Source: Sphingobacteriales bacterium (GTDB lineage: Bacteria; Bacteroidota; Bacteroidia; Chitinophagales; JADIYW01). Taken from it: 64,000 nt of DNA. Shown here piece after piece: positions 54,426 through 63,700 of the stretch. The notes under the pieces were generated by a model, which saw nothing but the letters and a program-made list of their open reading frames with translations, was not told the DNA's origin and made no database searches. The position numbers and the translations under genes were made by a program. The stretch is from positions 62,001 to 126,000 of the forward strand of contig JADKIQ010000007.1 in assembly GCA_016721245.1 (NCBI GenBank), in the 5' to 3' direction. Numbering within the stretch: the stretch's first letter is position 1; each line of letters begins with the position of its first letter.

Positions 54426-55493
54426 TTAAATGTTTTGAAAATTAATTACTTTCATTGAGCCAAGATTGGCTATTTTCTGAATCATCTCTTTGACTCTTAA
54501 AGCATGTTGGTCTGCAGAAGAATAAGACTTATTTAACTCAGAGTTAAAATACAAATTCAAATTGTCATTATATTCCTTGGGTATAGCACTCCATGAATTT
54601 GAAGTTTCAGAGAACAGTTCAATTATTTCACTTTTCTTGGTGTTGTCTTGCAAGGCAGTTAAAAATGAAGGAGTAAACAAATTCTTACCAATCTGATTTT
54701 TTTCGTTATTTGTTTCAATGAAACAAACAGGTGAAAATTTTTGATTATCAGTATTCTCATTCAACATACATTGTTGAATCGTATTGTTTAACTTTTTCTG
54801 CTGCCACAAAAATACTTTTGCTTGATTCAATGTGTCTAAAGCTCTTTTCTTTGCAATTGAAGTGCTAATTTTTGTTTGCAAATTTCCACATTCACCGCCA
54901 AGAATAGCTGCTGTATTTACCATGTCATTTTCAAAAGTTCTTTTGTTTTGACTATCCGTTTCTTTTTTAAAAACAAATGTTGGTTTATCTAATTCATGGA
55001 CCCGATTTGATAATTCATTATTTAAATCATCAAAAATCTTAACATAACGACTGGAAATCCTGTTAAAATCTCCTTCCATTTGTTTCTTCTTTTCAAGGCA
55101 TGATTGAGCTAATTCTTTCAAGTGCATCAATTGAGCATCAATATTCTGTGTTAGTTCAGCTACTTGCTGACTAATTTCAGAACGGATATAACCAAAAAAA
55201 CCTGAAATGATTGTACTGGCAACCTTTTTAGAGTTTTTATCAATGGATACTATCTGTGCTGCTTCGGTTGCAACAACTGCTCCGGTAAGTAAATTGACAT
55301 TAGTATTACAGTTTCCAATACTATTATCAAAAGGATTAGTATCGACATGAATATTAACATCAACTGGCACATTCTCAACGTAATCAACTGTAACGGATTT
55401 ACTTCCACCACTTTCTGATTTCGGATATGATACAGTAACGGTTTTAGAACCTCTCACTGTAATCGTTTCGCTATAATTTCTTGTATAACTCAT
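54426..55493 (-). CDS. coiled-coil protein with DKPT motif, paralogue A
   Basis: A 355-residue protein with a low-complexity beta-rich start (TVRGSKTVTVSYPKSESG, SVTVDYVENVPVDVN), then a long helical region (LLTGAVVATEAAQIVSID; ISQQVAELTQNIDAQLMHLKELAQ; DFNRISSRYVKIFDDL; NRVHELDKPT) and a C-terminal extension. It shares TGAVVA, the coiled-coil, DFNRISSRY and the ELDKPT box with the next gene, so the two are paralogues. No known family. A soluble, likely rod-shaped protein within the SPFH operon, 11 nt from both neighbours. Confidence 0.75.
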   Translation of the reverse strand: MSYTRNYSETITVRGSKTVTVSYPKSESGGSKSVTVDYVENVPVDVNIHVDTNPFDNSIGNCNTNVNLLTGAVVATEAAQIVSIDKNSKKVASTIISGFFGYIRSEISQQVAELTQNIDAQLMHLKELAQSCLEKKKQMEGDFNRISSRYVKIFDDLNNELSNRVHELDKPTFVFKKETDSQNKRTFENDMVNTAAILGGECGNLQTKISTSIAKKRALDTLNQAKVFLWQQKKLNNTIQQCMLNENTDNQKFSPVCFIETNNEKNQIGKNLFTPSFLTALQDNTKKSEIIELFSETSNSWSAIPKEYNDNLNLYFNSELNKSYSSADQHALRVKEMIQKIANLGSMKVINFQNI

Positions 55494-55504
55494 ATCTTTA
55501 TAAT

Positions 55505-56419
55505 TTAAATGATTTGGAAATTATTAGACTGAAACAACAGCATAGCCAAATCTTTTACCCTTTGTGATTTGTGGGATGAAGAAATTAGTTTACTAAATTC
55601 ACTTTTAATTTCAGAATTTGGTATAGTTTTTTGCGACCATTCAACCTGATTTATTTCAGAGTAAGCTGTATTCTTAATTGCAGATTTAGATAATTTATCT
55701 AACTCAACATCAGAAATTATTATTTCAATATCCTTACTATCTGTTTTATCTCTGTTACATTCACAAATAACAACAGGAATGTATATCGTTGCAGTTTCTG
55801 TGTATCTGTTATCATTAATAAGAATTTGGTCAGTGAGTTTTTTCTGAGTATTCATCTCAAAAAGAAAACTTCCCATGGAGTTGATTACATTTAGACCTTT
55901 GTCTTTAATATTTGAAGCCAGAATTCTCTGACTTAATGAAATCGATTCCAGCTGTGTTATTGGTATTGTTGCTGTCAGATATTTTGATCTGTTAGAAACC
56001 TTATCAACTTCTTTGATTGCAAAATCAATTGTTGGCTTGTCTAACTCAAAAACTCTCTGTTTTAGATTTGCATTAAGACCATTAAAAAGTTTACCATATC
56101 GCCCTGCAATCATATTGTAATCACGTTGCATTCTGGTTTTAATGCTTAGTAAAGCATTTTTCTGTTGAACCAGCAGCATTAAGTGGGAATCAACATCACT
56201 TTGCAGTTTAGCCATTTTCTGCGAAATCTGAGAGAGGATCAGTGAATAAAAACCTTTATTCACATTATTGCAAACATGGTCGGCTGCTTTTTCTTCTGCG
56301 AAAATAACAGCGGTTTGCATTGCTACAACGGCACCGGTAGTAGCGTTCACATGATGTGAAACGCTTCTGATTTCATCTGCCATTGGCTTTGTATCTACCG
56401 TATAATTAAATGTTGCCAT
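55505..56419 (-). CDS. coiled-coil protein with DKPT motif, paralogue B
   Basis: A 304-residue paralogue of the previous gene without the beta-rich N-terminus. Shared blocks: HHVNATTGAVVAMQTAVIFAEEKAADHV, ILSQISQKMAKLQSDVDSHLMLL, RMQRDYNMIAGRYGKLFNGL, RVFELDKPT. The C-terminal part (YIPVVICECNRDKTDS... LISSSHKSQRVKDLAMLLFQ) aligns only loosely. No known domain. Probably pairs with its paralogue in one complex. Confidence 0.75.
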   Translation of the reverse strand: MATFNYTVDTKPMADEIRSVSHHVNATTGAVVAMQTAVIFAEEKAADHVCNNVNKGFYSLILSQISQKMAKLQSDVDSHLMLLVQQKNALLSIKTRMQRDYNMIAGRYGKLFNGLNANLKQRVFELDKPTIDFAIKEVDKVSNRSKYLTATIPITQLESISLSQRILASNIKDKGLNVINSMGSFLFEMNTQKKLTDQILINDNRYTETATIYIPVVICECNRDKTDSKDIEIIISDVELDKLSKSAIKNTAYSEINQVEWSQKTIPNSEIKSEFSKLISSSHKSQRVKDLAMLLFQSNNFQII

Positions 56420-56453
56420 AATTTAAATTTTTAAATGAGTTTAATTATTAGTC

Positions 56454-58691
56454 TTATTTATCGTTCTCATCTTCATCATTGTTTGCATTTTCTTGAGCTT
56501 CAAGAATTGCTGATATAGCTTCATCTTTGTCAAATTCTTCCATAGGTTCAATGCCCCATTCGTTCATGATTTCTGCTATTTCAGAATCTGATAATTGTTC
56601 AAGTTCTTCTTCTGTATATCCTTCGTCATCTGTTCCATTATCTTCAACACTTTCCATTTCAACAGATTCCAAATCTTCTGCTTTATTTACTTTAACTGAT
56701 ACCTCTCCTTCATCACTGGAAATTAAAGTTTCTTCATCAGTATATAAATTAGGAATATTGTCTTCAACTACTTTTTCAATATTAGAAGAATTGCTAACAT
56801 TTTCAATGCTTTTATTTTCTTCAACATTAGTTGGCTCAGAAAATAAATCTTCATCAAGTTCTCTTAATGTGTTTTTAGCTATGCTTGGTAAATTTAAGGA
56901 GATGTGATCATAAGTAATATCTTCAATATTTGGTTTTGGCGGCATTTCAGATGTTTTTGCAAACAATGGATTTACAGTAATTAATGGTTTTCTCCTTTCG
57001 TCAAGTTCATGCACCTCGCTACTGGCAACTGCAATATCTTTTGAATTACCATCTCTTAGTAAAGCATCATAATAATCAATATGCTCAAATTTTCCAGCTT
57101 TAACATCAATATCCTCTTTTAGACGTTCCATATAGCTCTCAAAATCCATTTGTACATTTTGGAATTCTTTTGATTGTAATTCAAATGCCGCAAATACTTC
57201 TGCTGAATTTACTGTAGCAGTAACAACGGTTGAATCTAGTGAACCATCTGACTGAGCCATACTTTCTTCCGTTTTCTTTAGTGAAGTTAGAGTATTGTAT
57301 GCTGCAACATAATCTCTTAAGCTTCCGCGCATTAAATTGATTAAGTCTGCACTTTCAGCTCTATTTCCTCTATAAAAATCTTCTGTATCTTGGTGCCATT
57401 TGTTTAAATAACTAATTTTTTGATCTTTAATATGATTATATATCTTCAACCGTTCAATTCTTGTCTCATTCATTAAATTTTGAACAATAGGAGCAACAAT
57501 TTCTTCATGAATTTGATGTACTCCGAATGGAAAATTAGTTGTACTTCCATCCTCTGCCGTCCAAGTATCTGAAAGTAAGTTGTATCTAACTTTTGAACTT
57601 TCTTTTAATTGGAAGGGAACATAATCACTTACCGCTTCGGCATAATTGAAATTTTCATTTTTTATCCTTTCAATTTCAGGCGCTTCTAATACAGGCGAAT
57701 AGTGATTATAAGGTGATTTTAAGATTTTATAAAGCACCTTATTTGATTCAAATACTATTTTATCAGTAGAAGCTATTTTAAGTGCGGAAATTGCTTGAAC
57801 AGAGTTAGCCATTGTAACCATTAAACCTCTAAGGACATCTTCAAATTGAGCCGTGTGTCTTGAAAGAGAGTCTTTAAGTTTGTTCAGTTCTTGAAATTTA
57901 GCAATATCATCCTTGTGTTTCTCTGTATTAAAAACCTTAAAAACGGGAGAACCTTCTGGAACTTCAGTTGTGGAAAATTCTTTTAAAAAATTCAAATAAC
58001 TACTTTCATTTGCAACTAGTGGTAATGAAACCGAAGTAACATCTAAATCATCCATGCAGTATGAAATAGTCCTCAAAGACCTTTCTAGTTTTCCAAAATA
58101 ATCGTGTTGATTTATTTGTTGCATTGAAGTAGAATATTGTGCAGTGTCAATTTCTTCAATTTCAACAGATGTTTCTACTAAAGGAGCTTGGGTAGACAAA
58201 TTTTCCAAAGCTGATATAGTTTCAATTAACAAATCATTTTGTTTTGACATTGTCAAATTTACTTCTGATTCATCAACCATACCTGTATGGTCAACAATAA
58301 AACTTTTATTTTCATATTTGATCTGGTCAGCGACTGGCACATACGCAACGCCCAATTTGCTCACTTTGTAATCACGGAAAATTTCAGTGTGTAGTTTTCT
58401 GTACTCATTTATCCTTTCATCAATTGCCGTAATTTGTTTTGTTAATCCATTTTCTTTAATCATAAAGTAGATAAAAGGAATTACAAAAATACAAAGCAGC
58501 CATTTCCATAATTTAGCTTTTGCCAAATCCTCATTTAAAACGCTTTTTTCTTCTTCTAGATTCGTAATTTCTTTTTCAATCCGTTCCTCTTCTTGAACTA
58601 TTTTTTCAGCCATTTGCTGATAATAGTTGAATAGTATCTTCGCTTGATCTTGGAAAATATTACTTGTTTCAGGAAAAATTTTACCTTTCAT
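56454..58691 (-). CDS. 745-residue membrane-anchored coiled-coil protein
   Basis: Residues ~25-60 form a coiled coil (QQMAEKIVQEEERIEKEITNLEEE), residues ~61-78 a single membrane helix (LWKWLLCIFVIPFIYFMI), then ~550 residues of mixed helical sequence with no family I recognise, and an acidic tail (~625-745). The final ~40 residues (LEQLSDSEIAEIMNEWGIEP then DEAISAILEAQ) look like a HeH/LEM-type helix-extension-helix motif, a fold used for nucleic acid or protein contact. It is by far the largest gene of the operon and a likely structural core. Long, soluble domain on one side of the membrane, orientation unknown. Confidence 0.75.
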   Translation of the reverse strand: MKGKIFPETSNIFQDQAKILFNYYQQMAEKIVQEEERIEKEITNLEEEKSVLNEDLAKAKLWKWLLCIFVIPFIYFMIKENGLTKQITAIDERINEYRKLHTEIFRDYKVSKLGVAYVPVADQIKYENKSFIVDHTGMVDESEVNLTMSKQNDLLIETISALENLSTQAPLVETSVEIEEIDTAQYSTSMQQINQHDYFGKLERSLRTISYCMDDLDVTSVSLPLVANESSYLNFLKEFSTTEVPEGSPVFKVFNTEKHKDDIAKFQELNKLKDSLSRHTAQFEDVLRGLMVTMANSVQAISALKIASTDKIVFESNKVLYKILKSPYNHYSPVLEAPEIERIKNENFNYAEAVSDYVPFQLKESSKVRYNLLSDTWTAEDGSTTNFPFGVHQIHEEIVAPIVQNLMNETRIERLKIYNHIKDQKISYLNKWHQDTEDFYRGNRAESADLINLMRGSLRDYVAAYNTLTSLKKTEESMAQSDGSLDSTVVTATVNSAEVFAAFELQSKEFQNVQMDFESYMERLKEDIDVKAGKFEHIDYYDALLRDGNSKDIAVASSEVHELDERRKPLITVNPLFAKTSEMPPKPNIEDITYDHISLNLPSIAKNTLRELDEDLFSEPTNVEENKSIENVSNSSNIEKVVEDNIPNLYTDEETLISSDEGEVSVKVNKAEDLESVEMESVEDNGTDDEGYTEEELEQLSDSEIAEIMNEWGIEPMEEFDKDEAISAILEAQENANNDEDENDK

Positions 58692-58715
58692 GCTTTTTGA
58701 AGTTTATGGTTTATA

Positions 58716-59210
58716 TTAATTAGAAAAAACTTGTTTTCTTTCTTTTAAAGTGCGGTTACAATTCTGAATGTTGTCGTTTATTTTTTCGAGATTCATCGGG
58801 ATATCAAAAAAACAACCGTTTAATGCTCTCATTTCATCAACAAACTTTGCTTCAAGTTCATACGCATTGCTATTATTGCAAGGTGATAGAAAACGAAGAT
58901 TTTCTTGCAAGTCATTCAATTTATTAACAATGTCTGTCGGTATATTTTTCATTTGTTCAATTTTTAACTGAACTTCTTTTGTCGCTTTTTTCATTTCATC
59001 AATACTATCTCGATTTTGTTTTTCCTCAACATATATTTCTCGAACTTTATCTGATGAAGAAAAAGCCATAGAAAATCCTAATAATAAAAAGAAAAATAAA
59101 ATTCCATGAATTATCATCTGGTTTGTAAAATCAATAGGTTTAAAAGAATTGAATACTACCATTACGCCAATAGCAATTATCATGTAGAAAAAAGTGAAAA
59201 ACCATCGCAA
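58716..59210 (-). CDS. small two-helix membrane protein with coiled coil
   Basis: A 164-residue protein with two hydrophobic helices at the N-terminus (FFTFFYMIIAIGVMVVF and MIIHGILFFFLLLGFSMAF) followed by a ~90-residue cytosolic-type coiled coil (KQNRDSIDEMKKATKEVQLKIEQM). No family recognised. It lies 2 nt downstream of the next gene's stop, so they are tightly coupled. Likely a membrane subunit of the operon's complex. Confidence 0.7.
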   Translation of the reverse strand: MRWFFTFFYMIIAIGVMVVFNSFKPIDFTNQMIIHGILFFFLLLGFSMAFSSSDKVREIYVEEKQNRDSIDEMKKATKEVQLKIEQMKNIPTDIVNKLNDLQENLRFLSPCNNSNAYELEAKFVDEMRALNGCFFDIPMNLEKINDNIQNCNRTLKERKQVFSN

Positions 59211-59212
59211 AC

Positions 59213-59425
59213 CTATTGAACCAATAGTTTTTGTGATTTATCTTTAAAATCAACCCATGGAACAATAATGTCAATAAATAGTAAGCAATAAATTAAAGAT
59301 GATACTACAATATTTAATGTAAGTATTTCTGTTTTAACATTTCTGCCAAAATGAAGAAAGCATAAAATTATTAAGGCTTCGCCAAATAGAACCAGCAATA
59401 GCGTAAATATTTTTTTAGCATTCAT
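59213..59425 (-). CDS. small membrane protein, 70 residues
   Basis: A 70-residue protein with two membrane helices (IFTLLLVLFGEALIILCFLHF and EILTLNIVVSSLIYCLLFIDI) and a basic C-terminus (FKDKSQKLLVQ). Too small for family assignment. Next to the two-helix coiled-coil protein and the SPFH gene in the operon (19 nt and 2 nt gaps). Confidence 0.65.
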   Translation of the reverse strand: MNAKKIFTLLLVLFGEALIILCFLHFGRNVKTEILTLNIVVSSLIYCLLFIDIIVPWVDFKDKSQKLLVQ

Positions 59426-59444
59426 AATATTAAGAGTTTAATAG

Positions 59445-60698
59445 TTATCTTTTTTGACCACACTTTGGACAGAATTTAATTGTTGGTGCTAATGAAGTAC
59501 TGCATCGTGTGCATTTGTCATCTGCTTGTTGTTTGCCGCAATTGCCACAAAAACTACTGCCAGATGCTAGTGGTGTATTGCAATTAGTGCACAGCGCAAT
59601 TTCACTTTGTAATTGAGTTCCACAACTTACGCAACGTTTGGCACTTCTGTCATTATCTGTTCCGCATTTTGGACAGGCATCATATGGGTCACCACAATGA
59701 GGACAGAAACGATGCGAACTTGGAAATTTCTTTGAACAGTTTGAACAATAAACTTCTTTAATTTGATTTTCAGGTTGTGTTGTACCTCCTTGTTGAACTT
59801 GATTTGTGCTATTAAAAGTAGGCTGATTGTACTGTGGTTGTATTACTCCTCCACCAGCACCACCTAAGCCACCCATCATATTTGATGCAACAATAGCCCC
59901 CATTATTCCAGAATTACTATTAGACAGACCATCAACAGCATCTTTTGCAACATCAAACGCCTTTTCTTGTTGCCATGTATATCCACCTATAGATTGAGCA
60001 CTTTGTCTTGAAATTGCATCTAAAACTCTTCTGCCAGCTTCGGTTGAACTGTCAATCTCTATACTTGTAACGTAAAATTTTGTAAGTTCTAAACCAAGAT
60101 TTTCCCAAAATGGAAGCATAATAGTTTTTAAATGTTCTGAAATATTATCTAAATGTGCTGATATTTGCTTTAGTCCTATTTTGTTATTTATCATGAACTG
60201 TAAAATCGTAGATTTTGTTTTTGTGGAAAATTCTCCAAAAAACTGGTCGGTTAAATCATTTTGATCAAATGAATTTTTTGCACCTACAATCTTAATTAAA
60301 AATCTTTCAGCATCAGTAATTTTTAAACCATATCTGCCATTTGCAACAAGGGGAATACCTGTGTTGTAGTCTGCATCATGAATATCCATTCTGTTAATAG
60401 CCCAGTCAATATTATATGGTTGTAATTTATTTACAAACCAAACCTCAGCTGTAAATGGATTTTTTCCACCAAATGGCAAACCGTATAAACTTCTAAGAAT
60501 AGGTAAGTTTTCCGTATTTAGGGTATGTTTACCTGGGCCAAATTTACCTGCGATTTGTCCTTTTGAAAACAAAATTGCCTCTTGTGATTCTTGCACTATA
60601 AGTTGAGTATATGTGCTAAGATTAGTCTCAGGAAACCTATAGGCATATATGGTTTGATTTCCTTGAGGTGCCCAACGGACTAGATCAATTATTGCCAT
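59445..60698 (-). CDS. SPFH-domain protein with four C-terminal zinc ribbons
   Basis: A 417-residue protein. Residues ~1-225 form an SPFH/Band-7-like domain of the virion-core/YdjI subfamily (MAIIDLVRWAPQGNQTIYAYRFPET, QLIVQESQEAILFSKGQI, FGPGKHTLNTENLPIL, LGLELTKFYVTSIEID). A Gly/Gln/Asn-rich linker follows (~255-310), then sixteen Cys in eight CxxC pairs at ~318-413, making four zinc ribbons. No membrane segment. SPFH proteins form large rings or cages on membranes. First gene of the seven-gene operon, so its complex probably carries the other members. The YdjI-type is known near PspA/toxic-anion genes in other phyla, but none are here. Confidence 0.88.
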   Translation of the reverse strand: MAIIDLVRWAPQGNQTIYAYRFPETNLSTYTQLIVQESQEAILFSKGQIAGKFGPGKHTLNTENLPILRSLYGLPFGGKNPFTAEVWFVNKLQPYNIDWAINRMDIHDADYNTGIPLVANGRYGLKITDAERFLIKIVGAKNSFDQNDLTDQFFGEFSTKTKSTILQFMINNKIGLKQISAHLDNISEHLKTIMLPFWENLGLELTKFYVTSIEIDSSTEAGRRVLDAISRQSAQSIGGYTWQQEKAFDVAKDAVDGLSNSNSGIMGAIVASNMMGGLGGAGGGVIQPQYNQPTFNSTNQVQQGGTTQPENQIKEVYCSNCSKKFPSSHRFCPHCGDPYDACPKCGTDNDRSAKRCVSCGTQLQSEIALCTNCNTPLASGSSFCGNCGKQQADDKCTRCSTSLAPTIKFCPKCGQKR

Positions 60699-60768
60699 AT
60701 TTATTAAATTTAAAGTTTATACTTGTGATTTTCATTTATTAAAGATAATTATTAAGAATAATATAGTT

Positions 60769-63700
60769 CTATCTTATTAAAGTTACATCACCTTTAAATA
60801 TTTCTTTTTCTCCATTTATGAATTCTACCTCTGCAGAATAAACAAATACTGCGGTATTAAAAGGTGTAGAATTATCTTTGTGCTTTATGGAACCATCCCA
60901 GCCTTCTATTTCTAAATTGGGAGGAAAATTATTTTTATCAAAAACCATTTCTCCCCATCTGTCAAAGATTTTTAGATTATTAATTCTTTTTACATTTACA
61001 CCACCATACACAGTAAAATAATCATTCTTGCCATCGTTATTTGGTGTAAATACATTTGGAATATAAACATCACATTGCATGACGCGAAAAATCTTTTGTA
61101 AACTGTCTATACAGGTATTATTATAATCTGCAATTAATTTTATGATATGTTCACCGGTAGTATCAAATAAAATGGTAGGTGTAAAATTGGTGTAGATTAA
61201 CTTGTTATCAAAATACCAAACATAATTATTTGCATCTGTTGTAAAATTTGGAATTTCAAATTCTCTGCCATAACAGGTAATAGAATCAATCCTGAAATCT
61301 GGAACTGGTTTATTTCTAATGTTTAGATTCTTTGTAACAGTATTGCTACATAAGCTTGGAAAATCAATCACTTTTAATCCTATTTGAATATCTGTATTGC
61401 CTATATTAAACGTGGGTGTTGGATTGTAATGCGTGCTGTCATAAAATTGATTATTAAAATTCCAAATGTATTTATAATAATTAGTTGGGGATAAATTTAT
61501 TATATTTTGAATTGGTTGCCCCTGACAAGCATATGGCGGTAATGAAAAATCAACAATTGGTGCTTTCAATGTAACCAAAGTATGGTTAATAGTATCATAA
61601 CCGCATCCATTCGAAACAGATAACGTGACATTAAATGTATCATTGGAAGAATTAAATACATGAATAGGATTCTGCTCATTGGAATAAGACCCATCACCAA
61701 ATTTCCAAATCCATGTAGAAGGAATTGGAGTAGATGCATCCTGAAAACGTATAGTATCAAAAGGACAAACTATATATTTTGAAAGATTATAAAATGCATT
61801 AATTCTGGGATCTTTTACCTTTATAGAATCTGAAGTTGTTGAAACGCCGCATTGGTTTTTTACATTTAAGGTAATATGGTATACAGTATCTGCTCCGTGT
61901 GCATAATAAGTATGATTAAAATATCGCTCGCAGTCTGCTTTGAAACTACCATCACCTAAATTCCAGAAACAACTATCAACTTCTCCAAATGATTTATTAG
62001 TCAAAATTAATTGATAAGGTGAGCAACCTGTTCTTATAGAATCTAAACCAATTAATGCTGTAGGAAATGGTAAAACTTTAAGAAGAGTATCCTTGCTAAT
62101 TAAACCACATTCATTATCAATTTCAAATCTTAATTTAACCTGAATTGTAGAATCTGTATTATTGAAGATATTAAATGGCCCAGGAAATGCATATTGATTT
62201 ATGACTGTATCATTTACAGGAGAATCACTTATAATCCATTTGTAATTATTATTAGGATTAAAAGGATCAGTAGCTGAAAATTGAATTGCCAATGGGGAAC
62301 AACCTTTTACTGGATTAATATTGAAATCTGCTGATGGTGGTGGAACCTTAACATTCACCCCGTTCAATGGGGAGATATAAAAGTTGTTTCCAACAATACA
62401 TGTCGGACAATCTGTACTAGACCATGCACCTCCAGAGGGATTGCCATTTAAAGTGATAAAATTATCGTGGCTGCAGACACTGATATTCTGTACAACTGAA
62501 CTTACTCCATTTACATTTATTCTTACAGTATCAAAACGTTCGCACTGATCAAATCCATATTTGTAAATGATGTCTTCAGGTCCTGCATTTATGGGATCAA
62601 AATAAGTTACATTATTCACTACGGATAAATTGTTGCCAACAAAAGTGCCTCCGGCTAATGAAGGCGTTAATGCAATTTTTGTTGAGCCTTTACAAACGGT
62701 ATAGTTATTTAACGGAGAAACAATGGATACATTAACAGGTAAAAACACGGTAAAAGTATCTGCAAAATTAAAATTGCCGCATGCATTAACAAGATTTGCT
62801 TTTACAATATGCTGACCACCACCTAAATTAACCGGGAATATTGAGGTCGCTATATTATCGATTAGGTAGGTAGCGCTATTGAAATATGGATTCGGCTTAT
62901 AACTGACTGAAATGCATGCATCGGGTTGCGGTATCAGGCTGAGATTTGCTGAGACTACGGATATGTTCACCGTATCTTTTCTTTCACAATTAGCAATACC
63001 ATAAGCATAAACAATCTGGTAATTTCCATCGTTCACTGGATTAAAGAAAGTGGAATCTGATCTTATAATAATATTACTTCCTGTGAAAGTGCCTCCATTA
63101 AAATTAGTTTTTAGAAACACGGGTGCTGTATTTTTACAAAGCACTTCATTATCCGGAGGTGATAAAATCTGGACATTTTGCGGAACTGTCACATTAAATG
63201 TATCTGACAGAACTTTTGTTCCACAGGCATTAGTAAGCGATACACTTACTATGTGGTTGCCGGAGTTTAATACAACAGGAAAACTACTTACAGGGGTATT
63301 ATCTACCTTGTAAGAAGCATTCGGGTTATATGGATTAGGCGTGTAATTTATTGAAAGACAAACATCGGGTTGGGCTGTCAGCGACAATTGGTCTGCGATT
63401 ACAGTTATAGTGATACTAGCTGATCTTTGGCAATTGCCTGTTCCATAGTTATAGGTAACCGTGAAGTTTCCAGTATTGACAGGATTAAAGAAAGAGGAAT
63501 CATTTCTGACTACAATAGTGCCACCACTAAAACTTCCTCCTTCAATATTTGGCTTTAAATAAACATAGGGACTGTTTTGGCATACCGTCTGATTATTGGC
63601 TGGCGATACAATCTGTACGTCTTGTGGACCAGAAACAACAAATGCATCTGTTTTTGTTTGTGTTCCACATGCATTGGAAAGAGTAGCAGATACTGTATGA

